Shown: positions 8,201 through 16,200 of the stretch, piece after piece
Position numbering within the stretch: the stretch's first letter is position 1
How the letters are laid out: each line of letters starts with the position of its first letter
Source of the DNA: Variovorax paradoxus
Lineage (GTDB): Bacteria > Pseudomonadota > Gammaproteobacteria > Burkholderiales > Burkholderiaceae_C
Assembly (NCBI RefSeq): GCF_030811855.1
Contig: NZ_JAUSRN010000006.1
Span: 186,001 to 250,000 of the forward strand
Reading direction: 5' to 3'
DNA: 64,000 nucleotides
The notes under the pieces: generated by a model
Seen by the model: only the letters and a program-made list of their open reading frames with translations
What the model was told of the DNA's origin: nothing
Database searches by the model: none
Position numbers and translations under genes: made by a program

Positions 8201-10290
8201 CGCTGCACCATCACGATCTCGGCCCCCGTGGCCAGCGGCAGCAGCAGGTCCGGCACCGCCATGTCGAACGACAGGGTCGTGACCGCGGCGATCCGGTCGC
8301 CGGCATGCAGGCCCGACACCCTGTGCATCCACTGGAGCAGGTTGGCCACGCCGCGATGCTGCGCGTACACGCCCTTGGGCAGGCCGGTGGAGCCCGAGGT
8401 GTAGATCACGTAGGCGCCGTCTTCCGGGCCAGCATCGTCTTCGCTCGGGGGCAGGGCGTCCGCAGACTCCTGCAGCCACGCGGTGTCGCGGTCGATCTCG
8501 AACAGGCGATCGCCGGGGTCGGCAAGCCAGTTGCGCGGTGCGCCCACCACGTCCGACGAGGTCAGCAGCAGGCTGATGGTGGCGTCCTTGGCGTAGTGCT
8601 CCAGGCGGGCGTGCGGAAACGCGGGGTCGAGCGGCACATAGGCGGCGCCTGCCTTCAGCACGGCCAGCAGCGAGACGACCATCTCGATGCTGCGCTCCAG
8701 GCACAGCCCCACACGCTGACCGCGGCGCACGCCGCGTGCGCGCAGTGCACGGGCCAGGCGGTTGGAACGGGCATCGAGCTCGGCATAGCTGCAGACCCTT
8801 CCGCCATCGCGAACCGCGGGACGGTCGGGCTGCAGCGGCACGCGCGTCAGGAAGCCGGCATGCGCGATGGGCGCCCCCTGCAAGGCGATGGGCGGCGGTT
8901 GCAGCGCGATCAGCGCCTGCGCGCCTTCGGCCGACAGCACTTCGAGGCGGCCGATCGCTTCATCGGGCGTGCGGGCGCCGGAGCGCAGCACGCACTCGAA
9001 GATGTCGAGCCAGCGCTGCACCGTGGCCTCGTCGAACAGGCTGGTGTTGTACTGCGCCTCGATCTGCAACCCACCGTCCAGTGGCCGCAGGTTCAGGAAC
9101 ATCTCGGAGTTTTCGTACTGGCGCGCGATCGTGTCCTGCGTGACTTGCAGGCCCGCGAAGGCCTGCGTACCGCTGGCCACGTCGGGGTCGACGTTGAACA
9201 TCACGCTCACCAGCGGCAGCCGGCTCGGGTCGCGCTGGAGGGAAAGCTTGCTGAGCAGCGCGCCATAGGTGAGCGACTGGTGCTCGAAGGCGTCGAGCAC
9301 GGCGGTGCTGCATTCGCTCATCAGGGCATCGAAGCGCAGCTCGGCGGGTGCGGCAATGCGCAGCGGCAGCAGGTTCACGCAGTGGCCGACCAGGCCGGGC
9401 ATGTCGCGCGCAAGCTGGCCCGAGGCCGGGATTCCGACCACGATGTCGTCCTGCCCGGTGAGGCGGTGCAGCGTGGCGACAAAGCCGCTGAGCAGGCCCG
9501 CGAAGAGGCTGGCGCCGGCTTTGGCGCTGACGGTGCGCAGGGTGTTGATGAGGCGGCGGTCGAGCAGACGCTCCACGCGCCGCGAGCCGAAGGTGCGCAC
9601 GGCCGGACGCGGATGGTCCAGAGGGAGTTCGAGCACGGGCAGACTGCCGCCGGAGAAGCGCTCGAGCCAGTAGTCCACGTGCGGCTGCATGTCGGGATGC
9701 AGGGCTTCGGCCGCTTCCATGGCGGCAAAGTCGGAATACGAGGGGGCGGCCTGGAGCTGCCGTGCGCCGCCGGTCTGCTCGGCATACAGATGGCCGAGCT
9801 GTTCGGTAATGACCACCCAGGACCAGCCGTCGCAGACCACGTGGTGCGCCGACATGACCAGCTCATGCTCGGCGCCGCCAAGGCGGAACAGCACGGCGCG
9901 GAACAGCGGCCCGTGTTCCAGCGAGAAAGGCGTGCACACCGCTTCGGAATGCGCGGCCTCCAGGGCTTGCTCGCGCGCATCGGGCGCAAGGCCGCTCAGG
10001 TCCTTCTGCTCCAGCGGGCTTTCGCCGGCCTGGCTCACCAGCATGCAGGTGCCGTCAGGCGTGATCGTGGAGCGCAGCGATTGATGGCGCTCCACCAGCC
10101 GGGCCACGGCACGCGCCATGGCTTCCCGGTCCAGCGGCCCGCGCAGGCGCAGCAGCACCGATTCGTTGTACGCCAGCGAGGCATCGTTGCTCAACGTAGC
10201 GCCGAGCCAGATCTCGCGTTGCGATTCCGTCGTGGGAATCACGCATTCGATGAAACCGCTTGCAGCGGGAGGACGAAGAACGGCGTTCAT
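5290..10290 (-). CDS. Nonribosomal peptide synthetase, C-A-T-C-T
   Basis: 1666 aa. Domains in order: condensation about 15-450 (HHVVCDG, His pair at 149-150), adenylation about 480-960 (YTSGSTGLPKG near 630), carrier with Ser1022 (GGHSLLAA), a second condensation about 1075-1500 (HHLVWDG from His1215), and a terminal carrier with Ser1591 (GGDSLLV). By alignment to GrsA the adenylation pocket reads D-M-P-Q-W-G-G-V-Y, which I cannot match to a known amino acid. Both condensation domains keep HHxxxDG. The second C-T pair has no adenylation domain and no thioesterase follows, so loading of the last carrier and chain release are unexplained. The start overlaps the stop of the upstream synthase as ATGA, so the two are made in step. 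Confidence 0.95.
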   Translation of the reverse strand: MNAVLRPPAASGFIECVIPTTESQREIWLGATLSNDASLAYNESVLLRLRGPLDREAMARAVARLVERHQSLRSTITPDGTCMLVSQAGESPLEQKDLSGLAPDAREQALEAAHSEAVCTPFSLEHGPLFRAVLFRLGGAEHELVMSAHHVVCDGWSWVVITEQLGHLYAEQTGGARQLQAAPSYSDFAAMEAAEALHPDMQPHVDYWLERFSGGSLPVLELPLDHPRPAVRTFGSRRVERLLDRRLINTLRTVSAKAGASLFAGLLSGFVATLHRLTGQDDIVVGIPASGQLARDMPGLVGHCVNLLPLRIAAPAELRFDALMSECSTAVLDAFEHQSLTYGALLSKLSLQRDPSRLPLVSVMFNVDPDVASGTQAFAGLQVTQDTIARQYENSEMFLNLRPLDGGLQIEAQYNTSLFDEATVQRWLDIFECVLRSGARTPDEAIGRLEVLSAEGAQALIALQPPPIALQGAPIAHAGFLTRVPLQPDRPAVRDGGRVCSYAELDARSNRLARALRARGVRRGQRVGLCLERSIEMVVSLLAVLKAGAAYVPLDPAFPHARLEHYAKDATISLLLTSSDVVGAPRNWLADPGDRLFEIDRDTAWLQESADALPPSEDDAGPEDGAYVIYTSGSTGLPKGVYAQHRGVANLLQWMHRVSGLHAGDRIAAVTTLSFDMAVPDLLLPLATGAEIVMVQRDTAMDGNRLCKLLEQEQITFLQATPGMWQLLLDAQWPGAPGFRGWTGGEPLRPSLALALCERLAEIWNGYGPTETTVYSTAWCVDPDAVVSRGVSIGHPVDNTEIWILDADLQPCPIGVPGEICIAGDGLALGYLERPELTAERFVTARIFGTNKAMYRSGDRGRWRNDGLIEHLGRLDFQVKVRGYRIEPGEIEARCCEVAGVSRSVVVAREDHPGDVRLVAYLALTPGASFDLDALMAHLREFLPAFMLPQHVVTLKELPTLANGKVDRVSLPPPQAVSRDEVKRGAEPRNERERKVLAAMEKVLSLPGLDMKDDFFMMGGHSLLAARLTTILSREFQITLPLRALFEAPTAERLSTVVEGLQGAGAGAQAPLPCNFDRKTAPMTPSQERIRFMEELYPGRSVYNAPSVRRLIGDFDAALFEASLKEIIRRQPSLRTSMGTDAATGKPVQVIAEQVEFSLPVIDLRSLPADQREAELMERVQEMADEPFDIHRAPMAHMALYQLAEKDHAFIFVPHHLVWDGWSFDLLQRELAAIYEAGERGRPHGLTPIATTHGDYAEWLEKWMEEPACKQQLEFWRQRFSSAPLPRLPNTDMPRRSGKSGQGGAHWIHITPAMTQQLREIARGMDVTLSMLTFGVYALTMSQVIGSRSIVIANPIRGRQQPETEDVMGCFNNVLPVSLEVDFNLSLPAFMRYVKQELLTMMNFQQVPFERLMAQSGLESHIRSVGPYQAMFSFQDARDRPRAIGSLQNKQIYVMQRGATDDIGVWLLDKPHGMEGALIYNADIYLRETGAQLRDRYLEVLYRVVDHSKETLAELATTEGSSTAAYLRKLAAIDPIKTLAPGNGAASAQKNDDVLLNPEHAKLAQIWASVIGIDVNEIRATDNFFDLGGDSLLVLRAIQQTEQTLGYRVNSRRYLFENLGQIATSGHQAVVGSDITDLGKLPLGNLKGASRGEGLLSTLGSWLRKE

Positions 10291-13200
10291 GCTGCGGCCT
10301 TTCCGTTGATGTGTTGTTGATTGGGGGATGAGGTGTCCGGCACGTACCAGAAGGGCTGTCCGTCGATGTCGCGGGCCAGCACCGAGCCGTCTTCTTCATG
10401 CGCCTTGCGGTAGTCGAAGCCCGTGACCACGGTGGCCCTGCGCGGCAGGAAGCCCGACTCCTGCATCTCGGCGACCGATTCCTTGAACACGCGGCAGATG
10501 GTCGCGATGTCTTCCGCGCTGTGTGCGCTGGTCAGGAAGCAGGGGAAGTTGTCGAGGATGTGGACGCCGCGGCTGCGCATCATGGCGAACAGCAGGTCCT
10601 GCAGCGGGTGGTCTTCGAGCCAGCTCACGCGCCAGAGCGAGGCGAAGTGGCGCACCGCAATGGGCGCACCCACCTCGACGCACCAGGCCGTGAGGTCGCC
10701 GGCCATTTCGGCGGTGCTGGTCGTGAGGCCTGTCTGCAGCGCGGGACCGGCTTCCTTCAAGTGTTCGAGCGAGGCCTTGGCCGCGGCCAGCGCGAGCGGG
10801 TGCCGCACGAAGGTGCCGGCGAAATAGGTCACGCCAACGCCGGGGATCGAGTCGTCGCCGTACTGCCAGGCGCCGCCATCGAGCGCGTCCATGAAGGCGC
10901 GCTTGCCGGCGATCACGCCGACCGGGAAGCCACCGCCGATCACCTTGCCGTAGGTGGCGAGGTCGGCGCGCACGCCGAACAACTCCTGGGCGCCGCCAAG
11001 CGCGGCGCGAAAGCCGGTGATGACCTCGTCGAAGATGAGGGCCGCACCTTGCTGCTCGGTGATGGCGCGCACCTCCTGCAGGAACTCGCGCGGCTGGAAG
11101 TCCGGCCGGCGGCTCTGCACCGGCTCCACCAGCACGGCGGCAAGGTCATCGGCGTTCTCGCGAATGAAGGCCAATGCTTCGGCCGTGCCGTAGTCCAGCA
11201 CGCGGATGTCGCCGAACATGCCGCTCATCACGCCCGGTGCGGCCGAGAGGCCCTTGCCACCCTTGCCGGCGCGCACCAGCACTTCATCGAAAGTGCCGTG
11301 GTAGGAACCGGTGAACACAACCACGGTGCTGCGCCCGGTGACCGTGCGCGCAATGCGCAGCGCGGCCATCACCGCTTCGGAGCCGGTGTTGCACAGGGCG
11401 GCGCGGTCGCTGCCCGTGAGTTCGCAGATCAGCCGGGTCACGTCGGCGGCCAGCGGATGCTGCGGCCCGATCTCGTAGCCTGCGTCGAGTTGCTTCTTCA
11501 CCGCTTCCTGCACGAAGTCGGGCTGCCAGCCGAACATGTTCATGCCGAAGCCGTTGAGCGCATCGACGTATTCGTTGCCGTCCAGGTCCCAGAGCTTGGA
11601 GCCCTTGGAGCGCTCGATGACGATCTGGTAGGTGATCTCCTTCGTCAGCGGCCGGAAGCCGTTGACCACGCGCGGGTCGGCCATGTGGGGGCGGTTGGCT
11701 GCGGTGAACTCCTTGCTCTTGCGGGTGCGCTCTACATAGCGCCGGATGAAGGTGGCGAGGCGTGCCTTCTGCCGGCCGCTTGGCTCGGCGGTGCGCTGGG
11801 TATGGATGCGGGCGATGGCCCCGAAGGCCTTGGCCACGTCGTAGCGCACCGGCTCCTTCGCTGCGCCGGCTTCATCGGCCAGGGGCTGCGCAGCGGGCGC
11901 TACGGCGGCTTGTGCCGGTGCCGGTGCGATGCTCGTCGGCGCCGGCTGCAGGGGCAGGGTGGACGTGGCGGGCACGGTGTCCGCTGCCATGCCCGACAGC
12001 AGCGCGAGCTGGTGCCGCATCAGTTCCATCTGCTGCGCGACCAGCTGCGCAAGCGGCGTGGCACCGATGGCGTTGATGGTGGCCGCTGCGTTCATCGAAG
12101 GCAGGTAGGCGGCCGGTTGTTGCACCGGGATGCTGGCCTGCACAGCCGCTGGCATGGCCATTGGCACCGAGGCCGGCGCGGCTGCGGGCGCGGCCACCGC
12201 AGCCACGGCTTCGGGCGGCAGGCTTTCCTGCAGGAATGCGGCGAGCGTGTCGAAGCAGCGGTAGTTCTCCATCAGCTGCCGGAAGCTCAGGTTGACCTTG
12301 AAGCGCTTCTTGATCTGCGTGGCAACCTGGGTCAGCGTGAGCGAATCCAGGCCGAGTTCGCCGAAGGCGGCGTGGCCCTCGGCCTGTGCCATGTCGATGC
12401 CGGAGATGTCCTCGAACAAGGACCGCAGCCGCGCGCCCATGGGCTCGCCGGCTGGCGTGGAGGCGGAAGCAAGAAGTGGCGAGGGCACTGCAGTCACGGT
12501 CGGCTCCAGGAAAAGAGGTGGAACGAAAGGCGCAGGCGCAGGCTGTGCGACAACCGGCGCGTCGATGGGCAAGGCCAGCGGCGCGGCGACCAGGCTGGGC
12601 GCGGTGGACGCGATATCGACCCAGAAGCGCTTGCGCTCGAAGGGATAGGTGGGCAGGCGCACGCGCTGTGCGCCGGCGCGAACGGCGAGCCGCGAGAGCT
12701 CAACGTCGGCGCCGCATGTCCAGAGGCGGGCCAGCGCCAGGCGCAGCGTGCGGGCTTCGTCGGCCGGCTCGCAGTGCAGGAGCGACATCACCTCGCTTGC
12801 ACCGTGCTGGCGCACCAGCGTGGCCAGCGTGTTGCGTGGCCCAACCTCGACGAAGAGCGGCCGCGACGCATGCGCCATGGCGCTGCGCACCGCCGGCGAA
12901 AACTGCACGGTGCTGCGCAGGTGGCGCGCCCAATAGCCCGCGCTGGTGGCTTCGGCGTCTTCGAGCAGCCGGCCGGTGAGCGTCGAGAAGATCGGAATGG
13001 TCGGCGCGTGCAGCGCCACTTCGCCGACCAGCGCTTCGAAAGGCGCGACGGCGCCGTCCATCATGGACGAATGGAAGGCATGCGAGGTCTGCAGCGGGCG
13101 GGCCGCGATGTCGTCCTTCTGCAGCTCGGCCTGCAAGGCTTCGATGGCTTCGAAGGGACCGGCGACCACGCAGGCCGTGGGCCCGTTGTCCCCGGCGAGC

Positions 13201-16200
13201 GACAGCGACGGGCTGAGCCGGGCCGCAAGTTCGGTCGCGCCCATGCGCACCGACAGCATCGCGCCCGGTGGCTGAGCCTGCATGAGCGCGCCGCGCCGCG
13301 CCACGAGCCGGGCGGCGTCTTCCAGGCGCATGACGCCCGCCAGCACCGCGGCGACGAATTCGCCCACGCTGTGCCCGATGAGCGCATGCGGCCTTGCACC
13401 GAGCGACAGCAGCCGGCGTGCCAATGCATATTCGAGCGTGAAGATCGCGGGCTGCGTGACGGCCGTCGGCACCAGCGCCTGGGCGTCGCTGCCGAACATC
13501 AGCTCGCGCAGGTCGTAGTCCACGGCATCGCCGAAGGCCTTGATGCAGGTGTCGAACGCGGCGGCGAACACCGGGTCGTTCGCATGCAGGTTCTTGCCCA
13601 TGCCGGCGTACTGGGCGCCCTGGCCCGGGAACATCAGCACCGGCTGCGGCGCGCGCGCATCGATGCGGCCGCTGACGCGCCACGGACCGTCGTTGCCGCG
13701 CAGCGCGGCGACGGCTTCGGCCGCATTGCTGGCGACCACGGCGCGGCGGAAGGGGTGGGCCTTGCGGCCGACGCCCAGCGTGTAGGCGACGTCGGCCAGC
13801 GGCACGTCGGGTGTCGCCTCCAGGTGCGCCGCGAGCTGCTCGGTGGCCACGGCCAGCGCCGCCTCCGAGCGGGCAGACAGCGGCAGCACCTGCGGGCCCT
13901 TCGCGCAGGTCGATGCGGGCCGCACGGGTGCCTCTTCGACGACGACGTGCGCGTTGGTTCCGCCGACACCGAAGGAGCTGACGCCGGCACGACGCGGCAC
14001 CTTGGCGCGCGGCCATGGCTGCAGGCTGGGCGACACGTAGAAGGGCGTGCGCGCGAAGTCGATGGCCGGGTTGGGGGCGCTGAAATGCGCGGTCGGCGGG
14101 ATCACTTCATGGTGCAGCGAGAGGGCGGTCTTGATGAGCCCGGCGGCGCCGGCGGCGGTCACCATGTGGCCCACGTTGCTCTTGAGCGAGCCGAGCGTGC
14201 AGTAGCCCAGTGCGTCGGTGTGCTCCCCGTAGGCGCAGGTCAGCGCTTCCACCTCGACCGGGTCGCCCATCGGCGTGGCGGTGCCGTGCGCCTCCACGTA
14301 CGAAATGCTGCGCGCATCGACGTTGGCCGCTGCCAGCGCTGCGCGAATCACCGCCGCCTGGCCGTCCACGCTGGGCGCCGTGAAGCTGGCCTTGCTGCCG
14401 CCGTCGTTGTTGACGCAGGCGCTGCGCAGCACCGCATAGATGGTGTCGCCGTCGGCCAGCGCGTCGGACAGGCGCTTCAGCAGGACCACCGCGGCGCCGT
14501 CGCTGAACACCGTACCCTGGGCCTGCGCATCGAAGCTGCGCGTGTGGCCGTCGGGCGAGAGCATCGAGCCCTCCTGGTAGAGATAGCCGCTGCGCGTTGG
14601 GCAGGTGACCGAGGCTCCGCCGGCCAGCGCCATGTAGCACTGACCGGTGCGCAGCGCATGGAAGGCATGGGCCACGGCCACCAGCGAGGTCGAGCAGGCG
14701 GTGTGCACGCTGACCGCGGGGCCCGTGAGGTTGAGGCGGTTGGCCACCCGCGTGGTGATGTAGTCCTTCTCGTTGGCCAGCATTACCTGGAACTCGCCGA
14801 CCGCTTCGATCAGGTCGGGCCGCGTGCTGACGTGGCGCTGGAAGTAGCTGGCGTTGTACATGCCGGCATACACGCCTACGGGGCCGGGCGCGGCGTCGGG
14901 CACATAGCCCGCGCGCTCGAGGCATTCCCAGCAGATCTCGAGGAACACGCGCTGCTGCGGGTCCATGAGCGCGGCTTCCTTCGGGCCGATGCCGAAGAAG
15001 GCGGCATCGAAGTTCTCGATGCCTTCGATGACGCCGCGGGCCCGCACATAGGCCGGGTCGCTGCGCAAGGCTTCGCTGACGCCGGCGTCGAGCGTCTGGT
15101 CGTCGAAGAAGCTGATGGTGTCGCGTCCGGCAACAAGGTTGTCCCAGAACTGCTCGACGTCCGCCGCGCCCGGGAAGCGGCCCGCGGTGGCGATCAGGGC
15201 GACGGCGTCCGACTGGTCTGCGCTGTCGTGATGCGCAAGCGTCGCGCGCGGCGCGGTGGCGGGCACCGGCTCCGCATCGGCCGATGCAGGCTCCAGCTCG
15301 GCCGCCATGGCGCTCGGCGTCGGATGCCGGAAGAAGAGCGTGGTCGACAGCGGCTGCGTGCTGCCCTGCTGCAACTCGGCCAGCACTTGAAGCACCCGCA
15401 GCGAATCGCCGCCGAGATCGAAGAAGTTGTCGTGGCGCCCGACCTTGCCGATGTGCAGTGCGCGCGCAAAGGCTTCGCACACACGCTGCTCGGTGGCGTT
15501 GCGCGCTTCTTCGAATGGCTGTGCGAGTTCTGGGCGGTCACCTACAGGTTCGGGCAAGGCCCTGCGGTCGAGCTTGCCGTTGGGCGTAACCGGGAGCTGG
15601 TCGAGCCACACCTGGGCGGAGGGCAGCAGCGCCGCCGGCAGCCGTGCGGCCAGGTGCGTGCGCAGCGCGTCCCACGAGATCTTGTGCGAGCGTGCGACAA
15701 GGTAAGCCACCAGGCGCAGCTGGCCATCGGCATCGGGCCGTGCCACCACTGCGCAAGCCTGAACGGCGGGGTGGGCGAGGATGGCCGCCTCGACCTCGCC
15801 GGTCTCGATGCGGTGGCCGTGGATCTTGACCTGGCCGTCGCGGCGCCCGATGAATTCGATCGTGCCGTCGGGCAGCCAGCGCGCCAGGTCACCCGTGCGG
15901 TAGAGGCGCTCGCCCCCTTCGCCGAACGGATCGGGCACGAAGCGTTCTTCCGTGAGCCCCGGTTGCCGAAGATAGCCGCGCGCGACGCCATGGCCGCCGA
16001 TGCAGAGTTCGCCGACCAGGCCCGTCGGCAGCAGCGCCATCGAGGGGCTGAGCACGCGCAGCACGGTGTCCTTGATCGGCCGGCCGAGCGGCACCGAGCG
16101 CAAGTCCGCCGGCAATGCGTGCGGAATGCGGTAAGTGGCCGCGAAGGTCGTGCATTCGGTCGGCCCGTAGCCGTTGCTGAGCGTGAGCTCCGGGAGCGCA

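Noticed and set aside
7678..10320. 880-codon open frame on the plus strand opposite the second synthetase
   Set aside because: Same mirror effect of a long GC-rich gene; no ribosome site and no recognisable motif.
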